Assembly (NCBI GenBank): GCA_014859895.1
Contig: JACZKS010000029.1
Coordinates: 1 to 64,000 of the forward strand
Source: Rhodospirillales bacterium
Lineage (GTDB): Bacteria; Pseudomonadota; Alphaproteobacteria; Rhodospirillales; Shumkoniaceae
Reading direction: 5' to 3'
Length of the DNA: 64,000 nucleotides
Part shown: one piece after another, positions 47,586 through 57,195 of the stretch
Position numbering within the stretch: position 1 is the first letter of the stretch
How the letters are laid out: each line of letters starts with the position of its first letter
Translations under genes and position numbers: made by a program
The notes under the pieces: generated by a model
Databases searched by the model: none
Seen by the model: only the letters and a program-made list of their open reading frames with translations
What the model was told of the DNA's origin: nothing

Positions 47586-50500
47586 ATGAAGAAGATAATT
47601 GCCGTAGCGTTCCTGTTGCTTTTCATCGTGTCGCTCTCTCCCGCTTCGAATGCCTTCGCGGCAACGCTTGCGGACTCCATCCCTGGCGCCAAGCAGTTCG
47701 AGTTCCTGGAAAAATTTGTCATCGATCACGTTTCTACGGATCAGGACCAGGTCACCGTCACGGGATCGCTCCATGGCAAGCCGCTGCGGTTCGTTCAGAC
47801 CGCGGGGAAAAAGGGGATCTCGTTTTACGTGGAGCCCGTCGGGGGCAGGCTTCTGATGTCCGACTTCATCGCCGAGATGAAGGATTTTCCCGGCAACGAT
47901 GCTTTCGCCATCGAGCGGCTGATCTTCAACGAGCGGGCGCTGACGATGGAAGCCGACGTCCGCGTTTCCAATGCGGATTTATCGCTGGTCTTCGACGTCA
48001 AGAAGATCGTCGTGGGCGTGACGTCGAACGCCGTGGGCGCCCACAAAGCCACGCTTGGCAACGTCCTGCCGAGCCTGAAGGACGTCCCGGTCATCGATGC
48101 CCTGGTCTTCGAAGCCATCACCTTCGCGCCGAAACAGAAATCCATCAGCGCCACCGGCAAGGTGAAGACGGTGGAAGGGACACTCACCATCGACCTGGCG
48201 AAGGGGCTGGACGGCGCCGTTGTGGAACTGGCCGCCACCAAGGGCAAGATCACCCCCGGCGATGTCCTGGGCGAGCTGGCCGGGGTTCCGGTCGTCGATG
48301 CCTTCGCCATGGAGAAACTGACCTACGACCGCCAGGCCGAGACCTTCAGCGGCACCGGGCTGTTCGGCAAGATCGAAGGGGTTCTGAGCCTGGACGTCAA
48401 GCGGGGCATGAAGAACCTGGTTGCCGACCTGAAGCCGACGTCGGCGATCACGCTGGCCGACATCCTGCCGGATCTCAAGGGGATTCCGGTCGTCAGCGCC
48501 TATGCCTTCACCGGCGTGAGTTACGCGCGGGAGCAAAAGACGGTCAGCGTGGTCGGCGCCATCAATAACAAATCGGTCTCGCTCGACATTACCGATGACC
48601 AGGGAATGGTGCTCGACCTCAAGGCCGCTTCGGACATCGCGGTCGGCGACGTGATTTCCCAACTTCGCGACGTGCCCGGCATCAACGCGTTCGGCATCCG
48701 GGAACTGACCCTGAAGGGGACGACCATCACGGCCGATGTCGCCTTCGGCAAAGAGACGGCGAAGCTCTCGATCGATCTGAGCGGCTTGAAGGAAGCCGGC
48801 CAGTACCTGACCCTGAACATAAAGCCCGATGATGCGAATATCTCCATCGCCAGGCTGTTCCCGGACCTGGCGGGGATTCCCGGGCTGAAGGATTTCAGTC
48901 TGGCCGACCTGGACTTCACGGAAAAAACCAAGTCTTTGATTTCCTCCATAAAGTTCGGGACGGGATCGAACGCCAAGACGGCGAAGATCTCCTCCTCCGG
49001 CAACAAGGGAGGTGCCCGCCTCTTCAAGCTCACGAGCCCGCACCTGAACATCGGGGACATCGTGCCGTCGCTGGGCAACATTCCACTGTTCGCCAGCCTC
49101 AAGTTCGACGAGTTGGACATCACCAAGACCTCCATCGAGACGACGCTCGCCGTCGGCAAGGCGGCGGTGAAGCTGTTCGCCAGCCTCGAAGACGGGTTTG
49201 CCGCGCTCGATTTTGGCGCGCTCGATGCCGCCGCTCTCATCCCGGCCGCCGGCAATACCATTCTCAAGGACCTCAAATTGGCCAGTTCGATCTTCGTCGT
49301 CTCCAGGACCCCGAATGCGACGCCCGGGAACCTGCCGGCGGACATGTTAAAGGCGATGGGCAACGTCGACCTCAAGAGGCCCTTCAAGCAGGGCATCAAC
49401 CTTCTGGGCAACCTCCGCAAGGAAGACCTGGGACCGAAGTTGAGCGGCCTGTTCGACAAGCTGGCCATCAAGGCGCCGTCCTTCCCCATAAGCGGCGTCT
49501 TCCCGACAGAAATTTTCGGTTTCATCAAGGACGGTGCCAAGGAAGCCGAAAAGGAAATCGCCGGCGCCATCCTGGATGCGCTTGACCTGACCATCGATAT
49601 CCCGCTCCCGGCGATCAAGGAACTGGAGGACTTCGCCACATTCAAGACCGCCCACCTTTCCATCAGCGGCAATTCGGGCGATGACCCGTTCTGGGGGAAC
49701 CTTCCCAAGGAAATGCAGCAGAAGAAGCCGACGGGGCGGCTCGACGTGTCGCTGCGTGGTGGGATGACCCTCAAGCTGGCCGCCTTCGACAAGAACGTGA
49801 AAAGCCCGATCGAACTGGAAACCCTGATTGATCTGAACGCCGGCGACGGCGCGAAATCGATATCCCTGTTGGGCCGTGTCGACGGAGTGTGGGACACGCC
49901 TCTCGGCATCAAAGGCCTGGCCTTCGAGAAAAGCGGCTTCGACATTTCCTACTCAACGGGAGAGGCCGGGAAGAAGGTCGAGCTGAGCTTCTTCAGCGCC
50001 GCCAAGCTTCACGACAAGACGGACCTGTCCGTCGATGCCAGTTTCTCCGAAAGCGGCGGCCTGCCGAAGCTGGAGTATTTCGTTCTGGACGGTCCCCTGG
50101 CGCTCACCGATCTGGCCGGCGACCTTCCCAACGCCAGTAACTTCATCGTCCACGAAATCAAGCTCTATCCCAACGGGGTGGAGGCGCAGGTCGAATTCAA
50201 GAACAAGCTGCTGGACGAACGGACCAACCTATACCTGTTCGAGCTGGACACGCCCACCGGCAAGGCCCTGGTCGCCGCCATCGACCTGGCCTTCAACGCC
50301 AAGACCAAGAGCAAGCAGCATTTCTCGCTGGGCAAACTGGCCTCGGTCGCCGACCTGAAAGGCGCCAAAGCCAAGACCATTCAGACCCATCTCGATGCCA
50401 TGGCGGTGGCCAACGCCGCCCTGATCCTCAGTACCAAGAAGGTCTTCCCGTTGCCGCCGGACAGCTTGGCGGGCGGCATCGCGGGGGATCTGTTCCATGG

Positions 50501-53500
50501 CATCTTCGGGGATTCCAAGGTGCCGGTGAAGCTCGACAATGTCACCTTCCTGTCCGACTTCCAGGCGAACCTGATGGGCGAAATCGGCAACAAGCTTACC
50601 AACGGCGTCAATGGCATCAAGATCGGCCTGTCCGAAGAAGCCATCATCAACGGGGCCATCGGCGGCCTGTTCGACAGCGACCCGCTCAGCCTCGATCTCG
50701 AGTTCCTCATGGCCTCGAGCCTGAGCCTGGATCATTTGCAGAAAAGCGGGCTGAAGCTGCCGAAATTCTTGAAAGCCAAGCCGGCCAAGATGGGCGGCGC
50801 CGAGAAGATCGGCATCTTCCTGAAAGTGGTCGACGTCACCTTCGAGGCCGGGCTGCTGGCCGGGTTCGATGTCCAGTACAACGACACGGCGTTCGATTTC
50901 ACCGGCACCCTGGGCATTCAGATGGCCGAGGAAGAGGTCGGGCTGAGCCTGAGCGGCGCCATGAGCGACACCTGGAAAGACGCCCTGGGCATCAAGGGCT
51001 TCGAGCTGGAAAACGTGACGGTGTCGGGCGAGGTACAGGTCGAGCCGCCGTCGATCAAAATCGGCCTGGGCGGCGACGCCAACCTCTGGGGCCACGACAT
51101 GAGCACCGCCGGCGACCTGTCGGTCGGCCTGCTGGGCGAGGTGCCGATCCCCGAGGGACTTGGGCTCAAGACCACCGTCAGCGATCTCGATGTCACCATG
51201 TACGAGATCCTCAACACCACGATGATCGCGTCCCAGCCGGTTGCCTTCGCAATGACGCCCGAGATGTGGCCCATCCTGCTGGCCGGCGTGGTGGCCGAGG
51301 TGGGATTGTCCGAAGCCTACACGGTCATCTACGACGAGGTGAACCACAAGAAAATGACGCCGGGCGACCTGGCCAAGGCACCCTTCAAGGATGCGATGCA
51401 GCTGATCAAAGATTATTCCGAGCTGCAGGCGTGGATGTTCGGCGGAAAGGACATTTATCTTTCCTTCGCCACCCCGGGGGCATCGGACGCCAACCTGGGC
51501 ATCCCCGACGGCATTCACTTCAGCGGCAAAGTGGAACTGTTCGGCGGCGCCATCAAGACGCCGAGCCTTCAGCCGAACATCGGCTGGATCTACAGGATCG
51601 CCCAGGACATCTACAAGGCCGAAGAAAAGGTCAAGGGCAAGGTCGTCGATGGCGGCAAGGAGGCGAAGGCGTTCTCCCAGGAGGAATTCAAGCGCTTCAA
51701 GAACAGGATCGCTCTCCTGCGCGACATCATCGCCCACGAGGCCGGCATCGCCAAAAAGACGATCACCGTCGACTACGTCAAACCCTCCGAGAAGGAGGTC
51801 AAGGATTTCCTCGATTCCGTCAGCTTCACCCAGAAGGGATCTTTCAAGCTGGGCGGGTTGGAATTCTCGGACGCCCACGTCTCGCTCGTACCCTTCAAGG
51901 TGACGTCCAAGACCAAGCTGTTCGGCAACGAGGAAGACGTCGAACTGACCCTCAAGGACGGCAAGCTGGTGCTGGAGACCAAGACCACCATCGAGGCAAT
52001 CGGCGAGACCGATCTGGTGCTCGAATTCGATCTCGAAAAACAGGACTTCATCGTCGTCGGCGAGTACAGCGCCAACTCCTCGCTTCAGGACTGGCTGGCC
52101 AAGGAAATCGAGGCCGGAATTAAGCAGATCAGCAGCACGGCGGGCGGCAAGCTGAAGGCGCTCGACAAGGATCTGGCCGATGCCACGAAGGTCCGTGACG
52201 ACGCCGAGAAGGTCCTGGCGGCGGCCCAAAAAGCGGTCTCTCAAGTAACCCAGGGCGCCGTCGAGCGACTGCAGCAGACGACGGATGCCTACCGGCAGGA
52301 CTACGAATCCGCGAATAACGCCTACAACGGCTGCAACGGGTGGAAGAAGTACTATTGCCAAGCGAAATGGTGGCCGAGAAAAGGCTTGGCCTGGGATTCA
52401 TGGAAGGCCAGCGAACAACTGCTTGCCGACGCCAAGCTGGCCCTGAGTGAGGCCAAGAGCCTGGCGGTCGAGGTCCACAAGGCGGAAATCAAGGCCAACG
52501 ATGCGGCAACCAAGGTGGCACTGGCCGCCAAGGACGTCGCCGCCGCGACCGACATCAGGGACATCATCGCCAAGGGCCTGGACACCTTCGCCAACGATGC
52601 CAGACGGATGGCCAAGCTTTTCAAGCTCGACAAGGCCTTCATCGCCGGAAGCGTGAAGGACCTCCTGGGCGGCAAGCCGCTCGTCGTCGACCTCTATTTC
52701 GAGCTCAACGGCAAGAAGTACGAGGAATTCTTCGCCCTGAGCCCGACCGACGCCAGTTTCAACGCGCTCTCCTTCGGGTTGCTGCCGGTGATCGCCGCCG
52801 AGCACATTGTCGAGGACATGGAAAGCACGCTCGAGAAGGAGTTGGGGCCGATCGGCAACGTGGCGGCGAAACTGACGACCTGGATCAAGGCGCATGTCTA
52901 TGAACTGGTCGGCGGGCTCAGGGACAACCTCGAGAAGAAGATCGCCGACATCGCATACGAATTGACGCAGGAAGAAAGCAAATACAAAAAGATCTTCGAT
53001 TCCCTTGAGGGGAATGGCGGCAAATTTCTGAGCGGCTACCAGGACCTGACGGATCAGTCCAACCAAATTCTGTCGACCTACAAGCTGACCGACTTCATGC
53101 CCGCCAGCGCCGTCTTCACCAACCGCTATCTGGCGGTCGGGCACAGTTCGCTTTGCCTGGGCGTCGCGACCAACGGGGTCGATGTCTACCAGCAAAATTG
53201 CAAGGACACCGATGCAGAGCGGTGGTCGGCCGTGCCGTTGGACAAGGCCCAGGACGGCTATGTCCTGCTGAAAAGCAAGGGACTATGCCTGCAGGCGCGC
53301 AACGCCGACGAGAAAAGCGGCCAGCCGTTGATCCTGGCGCAATGCAGCGGCAAGGACGACCACGAAAAATGGAAATTCATCGCCCAGGACGGCGTGTTCA
53401 GTAAGTTCGTCAACCGCTTCTCGCAGAAATGTCTGCATTTCGACACGGTCAATGCCAACGCGAAAACCGGATACTCCGTATGGACATCCTGCTTCGGGGC

Positions 53501-54038
53501 GGACAGCCAGGGGTTCAGGGTGCTCAACGATGCCGAAAAGCCGTCATTCTACAAGGTCGAGAAAATGATCAAGGCCAGGAATGGCGGTTGCCTCGTCGTC
53601 GACCCGGACTTCAACAAGTATTTCTTCAAGACGGCGAAGGGTCAATCCACGTCATCCCGCGATCAGCTGCTGAACATGCAGCAGATGAAGGACAACGCCC
53701 TTTATTCCGGAAGCTGCGCTGCCGACGATACCTCCTTGTTCAACTACGTCGAGGCGGTGGACGGCGACCTGAAACTGATCCACGCCCGGTCGGGGTGGTG
53801 CGTCGTTCCGGGCCCGCGGCGCGATGGCGCCTTGGCGCTGATGCCTTGCGACCACGGCAAGGACATGTACTGGAAGGTCCGGGAAGCCGGCGATACGGCC
53901 TTCGCGCTGCGCAACAACCAGACCGGCACGTGCCTAGACCTCGGATCTTCCGCGAAAGGCCCCGCCAACGCCCGGTTCGCCGTCGTCGCGAACTGTCAGT
54001 CGAGGCCCGAGCAGGTACTGGAATTCGTGAAGAACTGA
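47586..54038 (+). CDS. Giant exported repeat protein with C-terminal ricin-type lectin domains
   Basis: This is a 2150-aa exported protein; the signal peptide is MKKIIAVAFLLLFIVSLSPA to about residue 26. Residues 26-560 are about eight units of 60-70 residues with the pattern GD(V/I)-x2-L-x2-(V/I)P-x2-(D/S)AF, for example ITPGDVLGELAGVPVVDAFA and ITLADILPDLKGIPVVSAYA. A long beta-rich middle follows (GIKGLAFEKSGFDI, GIKGFELENVTVSGEV). About 1500-1680 is an Ala/Lys coiled coil with a Cys cluster. Residues 1845-2150 are two ricin-B beta-trefoils (SLCLGVATNGVDVYQQNC, GLCLQARNADEKSGQPL, GTCLDLGSSAKGPANARF). ATG 47586 opens the signal peptide. I recognise no family for the repeats. The secretin gene follows 21 bp later. 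Confidence 0.88.
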   Translation: MKKIIAVAFLLLFIVSLSPASNAFAATLADSIPGAKQFEFLEKFVIDHVSTDQDQVTVTGSLHGKPLRFVQTAGKKGISFYVEPVGGRLLMSDFIAEMKDFPGNDAFAIERLIFNERALTMEADVRVSNADLSLVFDVKKIVVGVTSNAVGAHKATLGNVLPSLKDVPVIDALVFEAITFAPKQKSISATGKVKTVEGTLTIDLAKGLDGAVVELAATKGKITPGDVLGELAGVPVVDAFAMEKLTYDRQAETFSGTGLFGKIEGVLSLDVKRGMKNLVADLKPTSAITLADILPDLKGIPVVSAYAFTGVSYAREQKTVSVVGAINNKSVSLDITDDQGMVLDLKAASDIAVGDVISQLRDVPGINAFGIRELTLKGTTITADVAFGKETAKLSIDLSGLKEAGQYLTLNIKPDDANISIARLFPDLAGIPGLKDFSLADLDFTEKTKSLISSIKFGTGSNAKTAKISSSGNKGGARLFKLTSPHLNIGDIVPSLGNIPLFASLKFDELDITKTSIETTLAVGKAAVKLFASLEDGFAALDFGALDAAALIPAAGNTILKDLKLASSIFVVSRTPNATPGNLPADMLKAMGNVDLKRPFKQGINLLGNLRKEDLGPKLSGLFDKLAIKAPSFPISGVFPTEIFGFIKDGAKEAEKEIAGAILDALDLTIDIPLPAIKELEDFATFKTAHLSISGNSGDDPFWGNLPKEMQQKKPTGRLDVSLRGGMTLKLAAFDKNVKSPIELETLIDLNAGDGAKSISLLGRVDGVWDTPLGIKGLAFEKSGFDISYSTGEAGKKVELSFFSAAKLHDKTDLSVDASFSESGGLPKLEYFVLDGPLALTDLAGDLPNASNFIVHEIKLYPNGVEAQVEFKNKLLDERTNLYLFELDTPTGKALVAAIDLAFNAKTKSKQHFSLGKLASVADLKGAKAKTIQTHLDAMAVANAALILSTKKVFPLPPDSLAGGIAGDLFHGIFGDSKVPVKLDNVTFLSDFQANLMGEIGNKLTNGVNGIKIGLSEEAIINGAIGGLFDSDPLSLDLEFLMASSLSLDHLQKSGLKLPKFLKAKPAKMGGAEKIGIFLKVVDVTFEAGLLAGFDVQYNDTAFDFTGTLGIQMAEEEVGLSLSGAMSDTWKDALGIKGFELENVTVSGEVQVEPPSIKIGLGGDANLWGHDMSTAGDLSVGLLGEVPIPEGLGLKTTVSDLDVTMYEILNTTMIASQPVAFAMTPEMWPILLAGVVAEVGLSEAYTVIYDEVNHKKMTPGDLAKAPFKDAMQLIKDYSELQAWMFGGKDIYLSFATPGASDANLGIPDGIHFSGKVELFGGAIKTPSLQPNIGWIYRIAQDIYKAEEKVKGKVVDGGKEAKAFSQEEFKRFKNRIALLRDIIAHEAGIAKKTITVDYVKPSEKEVKDFLDSVSFTQKGSFKLGGLEFSDAHVSLVPFKVTSKTKLFGNEEDVELTLKDGKLVLETKTTIEAIGETDLVLEFDLEKQDFIVVGEYSANSSLQDWLAKEIEAGIKQISSTAGGKLKALDKDLADATKVRDDAEKVLAAAQKAVSQVTQGAVERLQQTTDAYRQDYESANNAYNGCNGWKKYYCQAKWWPRKGLAWDSWKASEQLLADAKLALSEAKSLAVEVHKAEIKANDAATKVALAAKDVAAATDIRDIIAKGLDTFANDARRMAKLFKLDKAFIAGSVKDLLGGKPLVVDLYFELNGKKYEEFFALSPTDASFNALSFGLLPVIAAEHIVEDMESTLEKELGPIGNVAAKLTTWIKAHVYELVGGLRDNLEKKIADIAYELTQEESKYKKIFDSLEGNGGKFLSGYQDLTDQSNQILSTYKLTDFMPASAVFTNRYLAVGHSSLCLGVATNGVDVYQQNCKDTDAERWSAVPLDKAQDGYVLLKSKGLCLQARNADEKSGQPLILAQCSGKDDHEKWKFIAQDGVFSKFVNRFSQKCLHFDTVNANAKTGYSVWTSCFGADSQGFRVLNDAEKPSFYKVEKMIKARNGGCLVVDPDFNKYFFKTAKGQSTSSRDQLLNMQQMKDNALYSGSCAADDTSLFNYVEAVDGDLKLIHARSGWCVVPGPRRDGALALMPCDHGKDMYWKVREAGDTAFALRNNQTGTCLDLGSSAKGPANARFAVVANCQSRPEQVLEFVKN

Positions 54039-54059
54039 TCAGGACGCCTTTCCCAAGGC

Positions 54060-55997
54060 ATGATGAAAATGAACAAAACGACCCCCAACGGGCGAATCCG
54101 GGGCCTCGCCAACCTCCTGCTTGTCGGCTTTGTCTCGATCACCGCGCTGGCCGGATGCAGCGGCGTCATGGAGACCGTGACGCCCGCCGGCGTGACGACT
54201 TCCAAATCGGCGGAAATCGAGATGATGCTGTCGCGGATGGTGCCGCGAAACGATCTTCAGAAGACGATCAAGGAGGGGCTGGTTAAGCTCAGCCGCGGCG
54301 ACTACCTGGCAGCCGGAACGCTCTTCCAGGCGGGATTGCGTCTGGAGCCCGGCAACGGGCACCTGCATTTTCTGAATGCCCTCTCCTATCATCTGAGGGG
54401 ACTGTCCGGTGATTCGAAAATGCTGGACCTGGCCCAGACCGGGTATGTGACGGCGCTGAATTTCGATGAATCAAACCACATGGCCGCCTATCTGCTGGGG
54501 CAGATCTACTTTCGCAAGCGGGAGTACCTGGCCGCCCAGAACTATTTCGCCTACGGCTTGTTCTACGCCCCCGACAACACCCATCTCCTGAACGCCCTGG
54601 CGGCGGCGTCCTACTACAGCCGCGACCCGGCAACCGCCGAGTGGGCGTCTCGCAAAGCCTACCATCTGGCGCCGGGGAGCCCCGCCAGCATCCGTAACGT
54701 GATGTTCGCCGGGGCGGCGACCGGGCAGTTCGAGGACACGCCCCGGCTGATGCGGGACTATGAGGCGGTCTCGCGCGGCAAGATCGAAGGCGGCGACACC
54801 TATTGGGTCGACATGAAACTGGAACAAACCTCCGGCCGGCTCAACGACTGGAAGAAATTCCATGTCGCGGCGAATGACGCGATCTTCAGCACCCCGTCGT
54901 CGGATATCGTCACCTACTCCGGCAACGAGGACAAGGGCAGCGCCGAAGGGGTGGGCCCGTTTGCGAAAGATGGGGAGTCTCCCACCAACCCTTCGGCGGC
55001 GCCTGCCTCGGCATTCGCCGACACGGCCGGCAAGGGCAAGCCCCTGCCGAAGATGACCCACATCGATGTGGTGATCATCCGAACCGAGGAGATCCGCTCG
55101 CAATCAAAGGGGATCAACCTACTCGAGGGGTTGCAGACGACGCTCGGCGGGACGCTTTTCGGCTACAACTACGACAAGACCACCGGCTCGTCCGCCTCCA
55201 GGACCATTCAGAAGACCATCAACCCGGTCTTCACCCTGAAGGATCTGGAATACAATCTGAACATCTTCAATGACGAATCGAACAAGGCGGAAATCCTCGC
55301 CCGACCGTCGTTGCTGGCGACCGAAAACGTCACTTCCCAGTTCTTTTCGGGCGGCGTTTTGCATGTTCAGCTTTCCAGCAGCAACTACGACGGCGGCCTG
55401 GAAGACATCAACATCGGCATCACCTTGAGCGTGACGCCGGAGTTCCTCGATGCCGATACCCTCGGCGTCAGCGTGCAAGCCGATCACGAGTTTCTCGAGA
55501 TGCAATCGGAAAACGTCGGCTTTACGGCGTTCGCGCAAACCACCAAGACGACCGTTCAGGCCAAGGCCATTCTGAAATTCGGGGAAACGCTGATCCTCAG
55601 CGGGCTGAGCGAGCGTGGGAAGGAAGACAGCAAGAGCGGCGTTCCGATTCTTCAGGATATCCCCGGGGTGCAATACCTGTTCTCGAAAAAGGAGGAACTG
55701 GAATCAAAGAAGTCCATTCTCATCCTGCTGACACCAAGAAAACCCCGCTACGCCAACGACACGCTTACCGAAGCTGAACTCGACAACCATATGGATCTGG
55801 AAAAGATCTATACGGATAAGCTGAAGACAGCGGAGAAAATCCACAATACGAACCTCAATGCCGCGATCGCGCACCTGAACAACGACTCGCAGTTCTACAG
55901 GCAGTTCAGGACCGGCGACATCGAGCTGAACTTCTTTGAGGATGACGATTCCATATTCGGCGCCATCAAGCGGACATTGGGGTTCCTGTATTACTGA
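54060..55997 (+). CDS. TPR-secretin lipoprotein (outer-membrane channel)
   Basis: This is a 645-aa outer-membrane lipoprotein with the lipobox LAGC (Cys about residue 34). Residues about 65-230 are TPR-like helical repeats (LSRGDYLAAGTLFQAGLRLE, AQNYFAYGLFYAPDNTHLL). About 340-570 is the secretin C-domain: NKAEILARPSLLATEN, then GETLILSGLSERGK, SGVPILQDIPGVQYLFSKKE and ILILLTPRKPR, which are hallmark GspD/PilQ features. The usual N1-N3 ring domains are absent and the TPR region takes their place. Only 21 bp separate it from the giant protein, which is the likely cargo. No ATPase or pseudopilin gene is nearby. Confidence 0.88.
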   Translation: MMKMNKTTPNGRIRGLANLLLVGFVSITALAGCSGVMETVTPAGVTTSKSAEIEMMLSRMVPRNDLQKTIKEGLVKLSRGDYLAAGTLFQAGLRLEPGNGHLHFLNALSYHLRGLSGDSKMLDLAQTGYVTALNFDESNHMAAYLLGQIYFRKREYLAAQNYFAYGLFYAPDNTHLLNALAAASYYSRDPATAEWASRKAYHLAPGSPASIRNVMFAGAATGQFEDTPRLMRDYEAVSRGKIEGGDTYWVDMKLEQTSGRLNDWKKFHVAANDAIFSTPSSDIVTYSGNEDKGSAEGVGPFAKDGESPTNPSAAPASAFADTAGKGKPLPKMTHIDVVIIRTEEIRSQSKGINLLEGLQTTLGGTLFGYNYDKTTGSSASRTIQKTINPVFTLKDLEYNLNIFNDESNKAEILARPSLLATENVTSQFFSGGVLHVQLSSSNYDGGLEDINIGITLSVTPEFLDADTLGVSVQADHEFLEMQSENVGFTAFAQTTKTTVQAKAILKFGETLILSGLSERGKEDSKSGVPILQDIPGVQYLFSKKEELESKKSILILLTPRKPRYANDTLTEAELDNHMDLEKIYTDKLKTAEKIHNTNLNAAIAHLNNDSQFYRQFRTGDIELNFFEDDDSIFGAIKRTLGFLYY

Positions 55998-56214
55998 GGC
56001 ATTCCCCGCCCCAAGGACCTTCCACCGCTTGACGTCTGACAACCGCGGTTTCACAGGCTCGATGGCCATTCGGGGCCTGTCCCAAAATCGGCACGTTGGT
56101 CACCCGTTGTAAATCGGCCCGCCCCCGGCCGTTGGATTTGCGCTAACCTTGGCCTTTCATACGGGACGGAACCTTGCTGTCCCGCTTCCGCGGTGAATTC
56201 GGGGAACGCGAAAG

Positions 56215-57105
56215 ATGGAGTTCAAAGCTCTCGAGACATTCATTTGGATCTCGCGATTGGGCAGCTTTCGGGCAGCAGCGGAGCGGCTGAATACGACCCA
56301 GCCGTCGGTTTCTTCCCGGATCGCGGCTCTTGAGCGGGAACTCGGTACCCGGGTGTTCGACCGCAGCGGCCGCAGGGCCACGCTGACCCGGAAAGGCCGG
56401 GACCTTCTACGGTACGCCGACCGCCTGCTGGCCTTGCGCAACGAAATACTGACGGCGGTCGCCGACCCCGCCGCCGTCCAAGGCACCGTCGTCCTGGGGG
56501 TCGTCGAAACGATCGCCCACACGTGGCTTCCCAAGCTGATCGAGCGCGTGGCGCAAACCTATCCCGCCATCTCGCTTGAACTGGACATCGACATCTCGGT
56601 CAACCTGAGGGAACGGCTGGTGGCATGCGAACTCGACGCCGCCTTTCTCATGGGCCCGATCAGCCGGCCCGAAATCGTCAATCTCCCGCTGTCCAATTTT
56701 CCGTTGTCGTGGCTGGCGAGCCCGAAACGGGGACTGGCGGGAAGGACCCTGACCCTGGACGAACTCGGCCGCGTGCCGATCATCACGTTTCCGCGCCATT
56801 CCCGCCCTCACATGGATCTCGAAGCGCTTTTCCACGGAACCAACGTCCGCCCCCGCATTCACAGCAGTTCGTCCCTGGCGACCATCGTGCGCATGGCTGT
56901 CGACGGCATCGGCGTGTGCGCCTTGCCTGTCGACATCGTGCGATCGGAATTGCAGCGGGGAGAGTTGTGCGTTCTGGAATCGCCGGTCCTACTGCCCGAC
57001 CTCTATTTCACGGCGTCGTTTCCCGCGGACTCCGACTCTTTCCTGGTACACGCCATGTGCGATCTGGCGGTAGCGGTGGCAAAGGAATTCGATTCCCATA
57101 AATAA
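56215..57105 (+). CDS. LysR-family transcriptional regulator
   Basis: This is a 296-aa regulator. The N-terminal winged helix reads ALETFIWISRLGSFRAAAER (about residues 5-24) and LNTTQPSVSSRIAALERELG (25-44), the classic LysR helix-turn-helix. The effector domain begins near residue 90 (GTVVLGVVETIAHTWLP). It is encoded in the same direction as the hydro-lyase, TRAP and amidase genes it probably controls. An operator-like palindrome and promoter lie directly downstream. Confidence 0.93.
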   Translation: MEFKALETFIWISRLGSFRAAAERLNTTQPSVSSRIAALERELGTRVFDRSGRRATLTRKGRDLLRYADRLLALRNEILTAVADPAAVQGTVVLGVVETIAHTWLPKLIERVAQTYPAISLELDIDISVNLRERLVACELDAAFLMGPISRPEIVNLPLSNFPLSWLASPKRGLAGRTLTLDELGRVPIITFPRHSRPHMDLEALFHGTNVRPRIHSSSSLATIVRMAVDGIGVCALPVDIVRSELQRGELCVLESPVLLPDLYFTASFPADSDSFLVHAMCDLAVAVAKEFDSHK

Positions 57106-57111
57106 AATTTA

Positions 57112-57139
57112 TCGAAACGCATAAAAACATGCGTTTTGA
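57112..57139. promoter_or_regulatory. Operator-like palindrome upstream of the hydro-lyase gene
   Basis: TCGAAACGCAT (57112-57122) and ATGCGTTTTGA (57129-57139) are inverted with 10 of 11 matches and a 6-bp spacer. The right arm overlaps a -35 box. It is suited to a dimeric regulator, most simply the LysR protein encoded just upstream, although the site is longer than a minimal T-N11-A motif. Confidence 0.6.
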
Positions 57140-57164
57140 CGGAATGAGTTTTTTGATGATTAAT
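57136..57164 (+). promoter_or_regulatory. Sigma-70-like promoter of the catabolic operon
   Basis: TTGACG (57136-57141), a 17-bp spacer, and ATTAAT (57159-57164). The start of transcription would be near 57171, about 25 bp before the hydro-lyase TTG start. The -35 box shares bases with the palindrome described at 57112. Confidence 0.6.
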
Positions 57165-57195
57165 CTGAAGGCACGCCACATGATGTGAGTAAAAA

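Noticed and set aside
50229..52361. Long minus-strand open frame opposite the giant protein (710 codons)
   Set aside because: No recognisable fold, and the sense strand has a coherent exported protein.
56100..56160. CTAACC near 56139 as a fifth SARP operator
   Set aside because: Only one heptamer-like element and no 11-bp partner.
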